DNA of 64,000 nucleotides from Ctena decussata (taxonomy: Eukaryota > Mollusca > Bivalvia > Lucinida > Lucinidae): positions 52,677,087 to 52,741,086 of the forward strand of contig OZ022508.1 in assembly GCA_963989385.1 (NCBI GenBank), in the 5' to 3' direction. Positions within the stretch are counted from its first letter, which is position 1, and each line of letters starts with the position of its first letter. Below are positions 10,462 through 20,290 of the stretch, piece after piece. The notes below the pieces were generated by a model. That model did not search any database. It saw only the letters and a list, made by a program, of their open reading frames with translations, and had not been told where the DNA came from. The translations under genes and the position numbers were made by a program.

Positions 10462-11610
10462 ATGCCTAAGCGTGGTGCGAGTAGTAAGCGGAAATCGGCA
10501 ACAGGGAGCGAATCGGCGGCGAAAAACCGCAAGACAGCTAGAAGTTCAGCGGCCGGGGAAACCCCGGTTGACCTTGAAAGGGTCGAGGTGTTGGCTCCGT
10601 CGGACGATGACCGTCCTGGAAGGTCTGGTACAGGTAACCAGGGTCGAGTTATTGATTTTGAGGACATCCTAAAACAGTCTCTCGGTACAGACATTTTGGC
10701 CAACACTTCTGAGACAATGCATCAAACTGATCTAACCAGCAGCTCTATTGCGGCAGCGCAACCTTTGGCTGCCGTCTCGAATTCTTTAGAGCATGCCAGT
10801 GGCCTGGGTGTTCCGGAAATGATGCGGTGCGGGGATGATGACATTGCTTATCATGTCCCAGAATCTGTGAAGCAAAAAATTCGTTGCCATCAGTTTATAA
10901 ACTTAGCGGTGTTGCTGAAGGGGGGGGGGGGGGGGGGGGGGGGTGTAGAGCTAGCTGAACTGTATGGCAGTAATTTGCTCAGTATAAATGAAAAGGGGCA
11001 GCTTGAAACACGCCCCAAAACAGTTTCTGACAAAATTGCCAATATTTCAAGGTGGACTGATGCCTTTTTAATATTTTCCAGTGTGTATCTGGCGAAGTTT
11101 CCAGGCAAAACACAGGAATTGCTGAAGTATATGTCTCTCATTCGAGAGGCGGCTAATAGGCATGCCGGTTTTGGATGGAGGAATTATGATGAGCAATTCC
11201 GGCTTAGACAAGCTTTACAAGTGCAGTCTTGGGGTTCCATTAATAGTGGCCTTTGGCTACGTTGTTTCTCATCTAGCCAAGCATCATCCTCATACACTAA
11301 TCCATACAGTTCGGCTGGTTCTAAGCCTCCGCCATGCCTTGATTTCAATAAAGGTGCATGTCAGTGGGTGCTCTCTCGGTACACGCATGCGTGCTCTGTA
11401 TGTTCATCGCCCCAACATGGCCGTTGGGCGTGTCCAGGGGTGGCTTCCGGTTCGAGCAGTCAGGGAAGGGATGCACATTTGCAAATGCCGCACCATGCTT
11501 TTCGTGGTTCCTTTCGTGGCTACCGGGGGAGCCTGCGAGGTGGTAGACAGTTCATGCGTGGACCGAACAGAGGAACCTTCAGGGGTGTCGCTAGACAAAG
11601 CAGTCAGTAA
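10462..11610 (+). CDS. Ngaro ORF1, gag-like nucleic-acid-binding protein
   Basis: 382 residues. The N-terminus is basic (KRGASSKRKSATG). A G24 tract at 10920-10943 encodes a run of glycines (about residues 153-161) with no counterpart expected in a folded gag and may be an expanded homopolymer. Near the C-terminus a zinc-knuckle-like set of Cys/His (C292, C300, H309, C311, C314, H319, C324) precedes an RG-rich tail (about 340-378) typical of RNA binding. The layout matches gag proteins of DIRS/Ngaro elements, which package the element's RNA. The next frame (RT) overlaps its 3' end in another reading frame. Confidence 0.8.
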   Translation: MPKRGASSKRKSATGSESAAKNRKTARSSAAGETPVDLERVEVLAPSDDDRPGRSGTGNQGRVIDFEDILKQSLGTDILANTSETMHQTDLTSSSIAAAQPLAAVSNSLEHASGLGVPEMMRCGDDDIAYHVPESVKQKIRCHQFINLAVLLKGGGGGGGGVELAELYGSNLLSINEKGQLETRPKTVSDKIANISRWTDAFLIFSSVYLAKFPGKTQELLKYMSLIREAANRHAGFGWRNYDEQFRLRQALQVQSWGSINSGLWLRCFSSSQASSSYTNPYSSAGSKPPPCLDFNKGACQWVLSRYTHACSVCSSPQHGRWACPGVASGSSSQGRDAHLQMPHHAFRGSFRGYRGSLRGGRQFMRGPNRGTFRGVARQSSQ

Positions 11611-12241
11611 TGTGGTATATTCAATTGCTCCATCTCCTGTAAATGTCGACGAACTTGAAAGAGAATTGTCTGTTTATCCTGATACTGCTGCAGCATCATT
11701 CCTTTTAGACGGTTTCAAAAATGGCTTTTCTTTGAATTATGAAGGTCCACGTGAGGCTTCAGAGTCGAAAAATATTAAATCGGCTCTGGAGCAACCCCAA
11801 ATTGTATTCAAAAAGTTAGAGAAAGAGTTGGCAGCTGGTCGTATTGCAGGCCCCTTTGAATCTCCACCTTTTGCAACGCTAAGAGTGTCCCCTATTGGCT
11901 TGGTTCCAAAGAAGGAACCAAATGATTTCAGATTAATACATCATTTGTCCTATCCTTTTGGTTTATCAGTGAATGACTACATTGATAGGAAGTATTGTTC
12001 TGTTCAATACACAAGCTTTGATGTGGCGGTGCATATGGTGCAGGATTTAGGCAGGCATTGTTTGCTGTTTAAACTTGATGTCCGTTCAGCATTCAGACTT
12101 TTACCAGTTGCTGTCTCGGACTTCGACCAGCTTGGCTTCAAGTTTGATGGGAAATATTATTTTGATAAATGCTGTCCTTTCGGCTTTTCAGGGTCATGCA
12201 AATTTGGGAGACTTTTGCGAAATTTTTGGAATTCATGGTAA
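11162..12241 (+). pseudogene. Ngaro reverse transcriptase, N-terminal half (frameshifted)
   Basis: The frame is open from 11162, but recognisable RT sequence begins only after about 11620, downstream of most of ORF1; the upstream part is shadow. Seen are the fingers segment (FATLRVSPIGLVPKK, then DFRLIHHLS) and motif A, FKLDVRSAF, whose catalytic Asp is encoded at 12077. The frame runs off course at about 12200: after PFGFSGSCK the family sequence continues in the next reading frame, consistent with loss of one base in or beside an A run, and it meets a stop at 12239-12241. The catalytic pair of motif C is in the following entry. RT copies the element's RNA into DNA. Confidence 0.85.
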
Positions 12242-13239
12242 GGCGGAAGGCAAAGTCTGAGAATTTGATTCATTATTTAGATGACTTTCTTGGGGGAGGC
12301 AAAGGTGGATCTGATGAGTGTTCCAATCTCATGTGTACATTCAAGGAATGCATGCAGCAGTTATCTGTTCCTCTTTCGGAGGAGAAAACAGAGGGTCCTT
12401 GTACTATTCTGGTTTTCTTGGGTTTGGAAATTGATTCGGATGAAATGGTCATACGCATTCCATTACAGAAAGTTGAGGAAATCCTTCTGCGTATTCAAGA
12501 TTTTTTGTCTCGACAGAAAGTTACTTTGCGGGAGATGCAGAGTTTAATTGGAGTACTGAATTTTGCATGTCGAGCTATAGTTCCAGGTAGACCATTTTGC
12601 CGTCGTCTTATTAATTCTATTTGTGGGCTTACCAGACCGTATCATCATCTTAGGTTAAACAAAGGCATTCGTCAGGATTTGCTTATGTGGAGACATTTTT
12701 TCCAGAATTATAATGGTGTGACAGTTTTCCATGACCGTTTCTGGGTGACAAATGAAGATTTGGAATTATTCACAGACAGTGCTGCTGGTGAAGGTCTTGG
12801 TTTTGGCATTTATTTTTCAGGTGATTGGGCTGTGGCAAAATGGCCTCAGGATTGGCACGATCAGGGTTTTACGGCAGACATTACTGTGTTAGAACTGTTT
12901 CCCATTTTCGTCGCTCTGTACATTTGGGGTGAGAAATTACGTAACAAAAAGGTTTGTTTCAGATCAGACAACATGGCAGTGGTACATATTATCAACAGCA
13001 TGACTTCCAAGTCTGATATGATTATGGTACTATTACGAAACATAACACTGAAATGTTTGCAGCTGAATATTGCCATAAAATGTCGCCACGTTTTTGGAAC
13101 TCGTAACCTGATTTGCGATTCCTTGTCTCGTTTGCAGTTAGAGCGTTTTCGTCGGACAGCTCCAGATGCAGCCGTGGAACCCGTTCCAGTACCAGACCAG
13201 CTATGGAATGTCTTCAGTCAGGAGTTACTACTCTCCTGA
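12169..13239 (+). pseudogene. Ngaro RT C-terminal half and RNase H
   Basis: True homology starts near 12200 (QIWETFAKFLEF). The motif C box HYLDDFLGGG has its Asp pair at residues 38-39 of this frame. After a thumb/connection segment comes an RNase H domain: FTDSAAGEG (Asp near residue 203), ITVLELFPI (Glu), FRSDNMAVV (Asp) and a closing GTRNLICDSLSR (Asp), which together form the expected acidic metal-binding set. The frame ends at 13239 while the recombinase frame is already open, so RT/RH and recombinase overlap. With 11162-12241 it forms a single polyprotein gene broken by one frameshift. Confidence 0.87.
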
Positions 13240-13913
13240 AGGCTAGTGGGGCAGGCAATACCCACAAAGCTTATGATACTGCTCTGAATAATTTTTACGC
13301 TTTCAGGGTTGATTATAACTTGCCGGTGGCTTGGCCAGTACCAGTATCCCAGGTGGTTTTGTATATTTCTTATTGTTTTGAAGTAGGATATGCTCCTGCT
13401 ACCATTAGGCTTTATGTAGCTGCCATTTGTTTTCAGCATAAGCTCCGGAACTGGCCAGATCCATCAGCTTATTTTCTAGTAAGGAAGTTGCTTGAAGGTT
13501 GTAAGCGTCTGCGATATTCTAAGGATACCAGAATTCCTATCACACGTAAGGTGTTGGCGGTTATTTGTGACAAATTGCCAAGTATTACTTTTTCATTATA
13601 CGAGGCTTGTTTGTTTAGAGCTGTTTACTGTCTGGCTTATTTCAGGCTTTTCCGAGTAAGTGAACTGGTTGTCACAAATATGTCTACGTCATGCGCACTG
13701 CCATTTGCAGACATGCATTTTGAGGATCGCTTACTAGCTTTGACTATTCGGATGCGGAAAACTAAGACCCATCAGTCTGGACCTCCATTTTATATTCGTC
13801 TGCCATGTGATAGTGATCCTGATGTCTGCTGTGTGCAAAAGATGCAAGAATATATCGGGGTACGGGGAACTAGCAGTGTTGTTTTTTTTTTTTTTTTTTT
13901 TATTTTGCCATAA
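13113..13913 (+). pseudogene. Ngaro tyrosine recombinase, N-terminal and catalytic part
   Basis: Recognisable sequence begins near 13230 with a SAM-like N-terminal core-binding domain (AGNTHKAYDTALNNFYAF). The catalytic domain follows; RLFRVSELV contains the box I Arg (RVSEL). The frame ends in a run of Phe codons from a T20 tract (13882-13901), after which the rest of the protein continues in another frame (13807-14121). Tyrosine recombinases in DIRS-order elements integrate a circular DNA copy and replace the usual integrase. The homopolymer may be a true mutation or an assembly error. Confidence 0.85.
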
Positions 13914-14121
13914 AGACGGATCGCCATTAACTCGTGCACAATTTTCAGGTGTTCTTTCCAAAGTACTGCGTTATGCTGGATTATCATCTGGCAGGTACCG
14001 TCCTCATAGCTTTCGCATTGGCAGAGCTAGTGAATTAGCTGTTCAGCATGTGCCAGAGGAGTCTGTTAAGCTGATGGGTCGCTGGACTTCTGGAGCTTAT
14101 CGCCGGTATTTACGGCTTTGA
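13807..14121 (+). pseudogene. Ngaro tyrosine recombinase, C-terminal catalytic part
   Basis: After the T20 tract this frame supplies the remaining catalytic residues: RPHSFRIGRASELA (His67 and Arg70 of this frame), GRWTSGAYRRYL (Trp93, and Tyr98 or Tyr101 as nucleophile). This is the box II signature of the family. Residues before about 38 are shadow sequence of the preceding frame. It ends at 14121, leaving a 105-nt gap before the hydrolase ORF. Confidence 0.87.
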
Positions 14122-14226
14122 TGTAGGTGTGGGATAATTGAGCAGAGGTGGCTTTCTGTGGAGGGATTGTTAACTAAAACAATAACAACAGTACATTTAT
14201 TTGTTTCTATGACATAATGTTCAAAT

Positions 14227-14829
14227 ATGTTTGCAGAGGTTTGGATAGTGGGAGACTCGATTGTCAGACGGGCAGGAGTACGTGCTGCCGAGCGTGGCAC
14301 TCCAGTTTTGACAGGCACAGGGGTTTCTATTAACTGGAATGGTGTGTCTTCTCTGTCTATCCTTGATTTACATGGTGTACTTCAATATGGCTTGCTTCAA
14401 GGATTGTCACCATCTATGATAATTTTGCACCTTGGTGGCAATGACATCGACAATGCTAATACCTGTAAAATAATAAAGCATATAAAGGCTAATTTACAGT
14501 ATTTATTTAGTAATTTTCCACAGGCACTTATTGTTTGGACGTACATACTGCCTAGATTCCAGTGGAGAAATACTGATAATACGGAGGATTCTCTACTGAA
14601 GATGGATCGAAAACGGAAAAGGATCAATCGTCAGATTAAAGAGTTTATTCTCAGTTCTCCAAAGGGCCGGGTGCTTCTTCACCATGATATAACATGTGAA
14701 ACCCCTGGATTTTTCTTGTCAGATGGTGTGCATTTATCGGATATAGGCAATGATATGTATATTCTTACTTTGCAGGATGCCATCACCTCATTGATCAAAG
14801 ATCCCACACTTAAGATTACTGGCATCTAG
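14227..14829 (+). CDS. Ngaro SGNH/GDSL hydrolase ORF
   Basis: An intact 200-residue frame. The SGNH blocks are present in order: block I VGDSIVRR with Ser11, block III HLGGNDI (Gly71, Asn72, Asp73) and block V SDGVHLSD with Asp166 and His169. The family comprises esterases and lipases with a Ser-Asp-His triad. Such ORFs are known in some Ngaro elements and in other non-LTR and DIRS-like elements; their role is unsettled, with membrane or lipid interaction proposed. It is the only enzyme gene of this element without a disruption. No signal peptide is evident. It lies in the same frame as the recombinase C-terminal part, 105 nt after its stop. Confidence 0.88.
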   Translation: MFAEVWIVGDSIVRRAGVRAAERGTPVLTGTGVSINWNGVSSLSILDLHGVLQYGLLQGLSPSMIILHLGGNDIDNANTCKIIKHIKANLQYLFSNFPQALIVWTYILPRFQWRNTDNTEDSLLKMDRKRKRINRQIKEFILSSPKGRVLLHHDITCETPGFFLSDGVHLSDIGNDMYILTLQDAITSLIKDPTLKITGI

Positions 14830-14888
14830 GTTGTCTTCGAATTTTGGGGGACAAATTGCAAATGCAACTTATTTGCAATTTGCTGTGG

Positions 14889-15698
14889 CGGAAAATTCTC
14901 AGCGGCCGAAGGTGGGGGCTATTAATTGTCCAATACTTTTATTTCCTAAGCTTGGAATTATGATTATCAAGGGAGATAACTAATGCCAAAATTACATTAT
15001 TTAGACATTTAGGTTTGCTTTCCTTGCATGGTCCTTGAGGAATAACCTTCTTTCTGCAGTGAGGTTTGCTGATTTTGGCAAAATTCTCTTCAGTTATGCA
15101 TGGTCCTCAGGAACAACCTTCTTGGGAAGTAGATTTCACTGTCATTCTTTAACATGGGTGGTTTAGAAGGAGTTGCTGCTCGGAATGCAAGGCGGTAAAT
15201 CCTTAGTATAGTAATGCGAAAAAAGGAGTAGTGCGAAAAAAGGAGTAATGCGAAAAAAGGAGTAATGCAGTAATGCGATAGAATGATGGTAAAATAGGAG
15301 CAGGAGGAAGTAATGCTCATATGATTGTCATGCGGTCTTTTATGTCAAAGTAATGCGATAATATTGTTGATGATTAAATGCAATACTCTGTTAAGCAATT
15401 GAACTGAATGAGCAATTCTATTTTTCGGTGGGATATTCTGGCTATGGCCCTCATCTTCGGCTGATTTGATTTTCCAATCTTCATTTCGGTACTCCACTCG
15501 CTTGGTCTGTATTGGTATTATTTGGAGTAATAACCGATGAAGATTTTACTTCCCACAGCGGCCTTGATACTCCAATTTGGTCTGTGTAGTGACATACGTT
15601 GATAGCTCTTATGATTTGTTCTAGTCAATTTTACTTGATTATAATTTGCTAAATAGTTTGCTATAGTTGTTGTTTTTTGAGCTCTGTCATAAAATAAA
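14889..15698 (+). repeat. Split direct repeat B1
   Basis: About 810 bp, repeated at 16212-17022. It starts CGGAAAATTCTCAGCGGCC and ends TCATAAAATAAA, directly abutting A2. It includes a short minisatellite of (GTAATGCGAAAAAAGGA)-like units near 15210-15270 that is also present in B2. Serine/phenylalanine-rich minus-strand frames here are non-coding shadows duplicated with the repeat. Confidence 0.93.
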
Positions 15699-15922
15699 AA
15701 GGCTTATTGCTTTAGCAATAATGCCCCAGTTATTTTTGCAGAACTTGCTTTATGTTAGTTATTCGTAATGAGGTTTGAATTTCATTGGGACGAATCATGC
15801 AATGGCCGGAAAATTACCGACCTTTCATGTAAGGTACGTAGTTATTGTTCTTACAATGAATGACGTCAGCTACCTTTCCGATATTCAAGGACGGCCGTTC
15901 AGCTTATTGCAATTTCAGAATC
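15699..15922 (+). repeat. Split direct repeat A2
   Basis: A copy of A1, joined directly to the end of B1. The B1/A2 junction is where a circular intermediate would be rejoined. Confidence 0.93.
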
Positions 15923-16211
15923 CCCGCCCACCTCATCCCATATGCTCTTGCCTGTGTTGCTTTAATTTGATTTTGATGTTTATCATAAATTTTTTCTTTA
16001 TATTACAGGTTTATCAGTTTTATAACAGATACTGCCTTTAGTTTCTCGTTTCAGTTATTGTCTGTTCAGCGACAGTATCTTCACTACACGCGGCCAATGG
16101 CTTTTTGAGTCTTGACATGATGCTTTTACGCATGATGGACAGCATAAGTGTTTCACATGAACATTCCTGTGTTGAAACTACAGACATTCTCGTCGCTCTA
16201 GGTTTAGGAAT
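15923..16211 (+). other. Unique spacer between A2 and B2
   Basis: 289 bp with no match to A1's downstream sequence or to B1's upstream sequence. In the canonical Ngaro layout A2 runs directly into B2. It contains a pyrimidine stretch followed by ATTACAGG near 16000-16010. No coding frame is supported. Confidence 0.6.
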
Positions 16212-17022
16212 CGGAAAATTCTCAGCGGCCGAAGGTGGGGGCTTATTAATTGTCCAATACTTTTATTTCCTAAGCTTGGAATTATGATTATCAAGGGAGA
16301 TAACTAATGCCAAAATTACATTATTTAGACATTTAGGTTTGCTTCCCTTGCATGGTCCTTGAGGAATAACCTTCTTTCTGCAGTGAGGTTTGCTGATTTT
16401 GGCAAAATTCTCTTCAGTTATGCATGGTCCTCAGGAACAACCTTCTTGGGAAGTAGATTTCACTGTCATTCTTTAACATGGGTGGTTTAGAAGGAGTTGC
16501 TGCTCGGAATGCAAGGCGGTAAATCCTTAGTATAGTAATGCGAAAAAAGGAGTAGTGCGAAAAAAGGAGTAATGCGAAAAAAGGAGTAATGCAGTAATGC
16601 GATAGAATGATGGTAAAATAGGAGCAGGAAGAAGTAATGCTCATATGATTGTCATGCGGTCTTTTATGTCAAAGTAATGCGATAATATTGTTGATGATTA
16701 AATGCAATACTCTGTTAAGCAATTGAACTGAATGAGCAATTCTATTTTTCGGTGGGATATTCTGGCTATGGCCCTCATCTTCGGCTGATTTGATTTTCCA
16801 ATCTTCATTTCGGTACTCCACTCGCTTGGTCTGTATTGGTATTATTTGGAGTAATAACCGATGAAGATTTTACTTCCCACAGCGGCCTTGATACTCCAAT
16901 TTGGTCTGTGTAGTGACATACGTTGATAGCTCTTATGATTTGTTCTAGTCAATTTTACTTGATTATAATTTGCTAAATAGTTTGCTATAGTTGTTGTTTT
17001 TTGAGTTCTGTCATAAAATAAA
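16212..17022 (+). repeat. Split direct repeat B2 (right end)
   Basis: 811 bp, nearly identical to B1. The right end ATAAAATAAA is followed by T- and A-rich low-complexity sequence belonging to the host repeat. Confidence 0.93.
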
Positions 17023-17480
17023 TATTTTTTTTACAACAAAAAAAAAAGGGTAAAAAAAAAAAAAAAAAAAAAATGAATGGACCATCCAAGATGGCAGTCT
17101 GCCATTACTAAACATAGCAAACACATGAAAATTGCAGTATCTCAGGAACAGCTGAATGGATTTAGACCAACTATATGTCAGAACGAACTTTGCATAAAGC
17201 AATTTTCATTTGTTGCTAACTGACCAGCCATAAGAGATAGCGAAAAATATGAAACTGTCCATATCTCAAGATCTTGCCAATGGATTTTGACAAAAGTTTT
17301 GTCAGAATAATTTGCGTCCAGAATCGTATAATTCAGTTCTCTCAATTTTTTATTCATAAATTTATCAAAATGTTTCACCATGACATCTTTTACTGGGGAA
17401 GTGCAGTGCAGGTGCGACCATGATATTGTTCCCATGAACAACGGACCGCTTTCAAGAAGGGTCAATTCTAAAAGGAACGA
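17023..17480 (+). mobile_element. Right part of the GTCGCACCTGCT repeat, split by Ngaro
   Basis: A homopolymer-rich junction is followed by CATCCAAGATGGCAGTCTGC and AGCAAACACATGAAAATTGC, matching the reverse complement of about 45480-45855. It continues the repeat interrupted at 10170. A poly-A tract lies at about 17053-17073. Confidence 0.6.
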
Positions 17481-17586
17481 ATTTGCTCCTTAAGGAGCAA
17501 ATTCTTTTTTGATTTGATCCCTACTGAGAATGGAAGCAGAATTTTGATGATCCGCCGTTTGCAGAAGTAGCCGTTTGTATAACTCA

Positions 17587-17639
<53 letters not shown>

Positions 17640-18072
17640 AACGACTTGGTTTAGAAGCTTCTTACCAGTGTGTAAAGTGGAAGGCTTTTAGTATGTACAT
17701 GTAAGTCATGCCATGTAAGACTACAATGATCAATACAAGATAGTTCTTCCTCGTCTAATACGCTGGATATAAATTTATGCAACTGCAGACACTGTGCTAT
17801 GCACGGAGCAACCCAGGCAACCTTTGCCGTCAGACTTGCAAAAACTAGAGAGACAGAAATGAAAAGATAAAACAGCCAAGATAAGGGCTACTTGTCTCAT
17901 TGCCAGTGAAGTTAGTATACTGTCATTTGCGCAGTCGAAAATTCGGTTAAGAGACTAAAACAGGCCTGACTCATATATTAGACAACATACGGCATACCCT
18001 CAAAGCAGTAGAATGACACAGAAAATATGACCTATATGGATTAGGCAAAAACTTATAGTGAACAGCTGACGG
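17481..18072. other. Intergenic with (CT)n microsatellite
   Basis: A CT run at 17589-17636. Just before it, GAATTTGCTCCTTAAGGAGC is a short hairpin related to sequence near 6270. No gene is supported. Confidence 0.5.
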
Positions 18073-18579
18073 TTTTTGTCGATGGTCGTGTCAAGATTTG
18101 TGTTTTGTTGCGCAGATGGTCGTAAATGTTTAAAAAGAATGCTGAGATGGTCGTAAATGCAAAAAGGTAGACCCCTCCTGTGAAAGATGGCTGTTTATTC
18201 TGGTAACGTATGAAGCTGAACTCTGAATTAACCGTGGTTGTAAGGAGCACTTAGTAGGCCACTCGCTGATGGATTCAGGTTTGCAAATGATAAAGGAACA
18301 AAGACGGTACATGCTGCTTTGTGACGAAATACAAGAATCTACACGGTTTTCTAAAAAACAGGCTTAACTCGGTGAGTGCATCTTCAGCATCTCAACGGTT
18401 CTAAATAGAAGGAAATATGCTAAATATAATAGTAAAAACAGATCTGTAAAATATTTTGTCAGTGCAGAGATATTTTAGAAAAAAACTGTCAGAAAAAAGC
18501 TGTTTACCTGGCACGCGCAGTTTCCCGCAATGTCTCGTACGTAATACTTTCGTGTCCGTAAATTTGCCTACATACCGTG
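18073..18579 (-). repeat. Inverse copy of the 6645-7160 repeat
   Basis: The reverse complement aligns with 6645-7160 along its full length. The outer end (CATACCGTG at 18571-18579) directly abuts a GGGGCATAACTC-family fragment. Confidence 0.7.
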
Positions 18580-19110
18580 AATCAGCTGACAAAGTTTCAA
18601 GTCACTCGCTCAAAAATTGACGGATCTCCCCCCTCGAAAATCAATCAATTATTTTACTTATCATCTCTAATCAGCTGAAAAAGTTTCAAGTCCCTGTTGA
18701 CAAAACTGACGGATTTTTTTTTCAAAGTTTAATTATCATTATCTCCAATAAGCTGGCAAAGTTTCAAGTTCGTAGCTAAAATACTTTTTGAGATAGCTTG
18801 CTATGAATTTTTCTCAAGGGGCATAACTCAAAAAGGGAGACAACTCGGACAAGAAAAACAATACGGGTCAACTATTTTTTGATGACGAATCTATATGTGA
18901 AATTTCAAAACCCTAGCATGCACGGTTCCTTAAATATAGTATGCGTGACGAATGGACGCACGGACGGACAACACAGAAGCAATATGCTCCCTCAACTTCT
19001 TCAAAGCTAAAAATGTAAAGGCCAGTTTGCATATCATCATTGCCGTGACACTAATATTGAATTGCTCGGTGACAAGCCGCCGTAATTCTACCGGTGGCGT
19101 GAGCGTCAAC
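18580..19110 (+). mobile_element. GGGGCATAACTC-family fragments
   Basis: Three short direct modules (AGCTGACAAAGTTTCAAGT and variants near 18583, 18672, 18752) are followed by AAGGGGCATAACTCAAAAAG and an end with CGCACGGACGGACA ... CTCAACTTCTTC. The same order is seen in the longer element at 34783-36320. Confidence 0.55.
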
Positions 19111-19429
19111 AACGCTCGTGTCTCAAGTTCTACTGGATGACAATATATCGGTTGTTATATAATTATAGTATAATAATCGCAAACTGTGAGGTGACGGATT
19201 TGAAGTCTCGCTGACGGTGGAATATTTTGAATTCCATTGCCACAGTCCTTCATTAACACCTTACCATCGCCTCGATATGACTTAAATACTGTTGGGAGGG
19301 AAGTAAAACTCAGTTTTATCTATACATTATTTTAGTCGCAGAAAGTGGGAGAAAAAAAAAAACTTGTCGATAATCCATATTTCGAATCATGAATATGAAT
19401 AATTCGTCTTTGGTAAAATACGTTTAAAT
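19111..19429. other. Intergenic, nothing recognised
   Basis: No repeat or gene match except that 19410-19450 (CGTTTAAATAACG ... TGCGGTGATTTATTGATATCC) resembles, in inverse orientation, sequence near 34190 at another palindromic tract. Confidence 0.4.
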
Positions 19430-19657
19430 AACGACTGCTCTGCGGTGATTTATTGATATCCACAATTCGAATTATGGATATCAGTAATTCAGCCCATTTT
19501 ATTGATATCACTGATTCAAATTATGGATATTTATAATTCGTATTACAGATATCCATAATTCGAATTATGACTTTCAATAATTTGAATTAGTGATATTAAT
19601 AATTCTGATCTATGATATCCATGAAACGGACTGAATATTAAATATCCATGACTCGAA

Positions 19658-20173
19658 TTTGTGATGCCGTCTAGTCTTAGCTGGAGGTATCTGGAGCAGA
19701 GAAGAGCAGACGCTCGCCTTTGCATGTTATACAAAATTATTCACAATATTGCTGCTGAACCTCTCCCATCGTATTTTACACATCCTACAAGAATGACACG
19801 TCACAGCCACCCCCTCGCGCTACTGCAAATTCACACTCATGCAAATTTCTATAAGTATTCGTTCTTCCCCCTGGCTGTTGTGCAATGGAATCGACTACAA
19901 GCTGACGTTGTTTTGCTGCCAACACTAACTCAGTTCAGTATGGCAGTCAAGCCTCTTGACCACCAGGTGCCATAAAAACAACAGACCTGTTTTTAACCTG
20001 ATTTTAATATCTCACTTCTGTTAACAGTTTTAACCCTTTCATCTTTCTTCACCTCACTTTTGCACTTTTAAGTCTCATCTATTCATCTCACTTGTTTTTC
20101 TTCACGGCGCGCAATCATCCTGCACGTAATTCTCGCGAGGGGTGTTGCAGTACAACTAGATAGATAGATAGAT
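19658..20173 (+). mobile_element. LINE 3' end with (GATA)n tail
   Basis: A coding tail (19661-19975) is followed by about 200 bp of 3' UTR and a TAGATAGATAGATAGAT tail. It lies inside the palindromic tract, showing that it inserted there. The 5' truncation is typical of target-primed reverse transcription. Confidence 0.75.
19661..19975 (+). pseudogene. C-terminal fragment of a non-LTR retrotransposon ORF2
   Basis: The 104-residue frame matches the region C-terminal to the RT domain in Jockey/CR1-like LINEs: LSWRYLEQRRADARLCMLYKI, then a spacing ending in YKYSFFPLAVVQWNRL. There is no RT catalytic motif because the element is 5' truncated. The first Met is not a real start. No activity is expected. 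Confidence 0.72.
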
Positions 20174-20290
20174 ATCACTTATTCGAATAATAAATATCCA
20201 TTACTGAAAGAAAGGAAATCAATGAATTGACTGAATTATGGATATCATTTATTCGAATAATGGATATCAATAAGTAAGAAATTGGAATAA

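Larger units (their letters stand above)
10171..17022 (+). mobile_element. Ngaro-type tyrosine-recombinase retrotransposon
   Basis: The layout is A1 (10171-10394), coding region, B1 (14889-15698), A2 (15699-15922), B2 (16212-17022). This split-direct-repeat arrangement is the signature of Ngaro elements within the DIRS order. Coding order is gag-like ORF1, RT plus RNase H, tyrosine recombinase, SGNH hydrolase. A1 and A2 differ at one base I could find; B1 and B2 differ by a 1-nt indel and a few substitutions, so the copy is young. There is no target-site duplication, as expected for recombinase-mediated insertion. The RT is frameshifted and the recombinase is broken by a T20 run, so this copy appears unable to move by itself unless those are sequencing errors. 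Left and right flanks are two halves of one interspersed repeat. Confidence 0.93.
19430..20290. repeat. Palindromic AT tract, interrupted by a LINE end
   Basis: Alternating GGATATCC-type and ATTCGAAT-type words run from 19440 to about 19657 and resume at about 20172-20290. The gap is filled by the LINE 3' end described next. Confidence 0.7.

Noticed and set aside
14119..14245. Possible intron joining recombinase and hydrolase (GTAGGT ... TTTGCAG)
   Set aside because: The recombinase stop codon precedes the donor, so splicing would not fuse the two proteins; a separate start at 14227 is simpler.
15090..16644. Identical 76-residue minus-strand frame found twice
   Set aside because: It lies in the B1 and B2 repeats of the Ngaro element; identity is due to repeat duplication, not to a gene pair.
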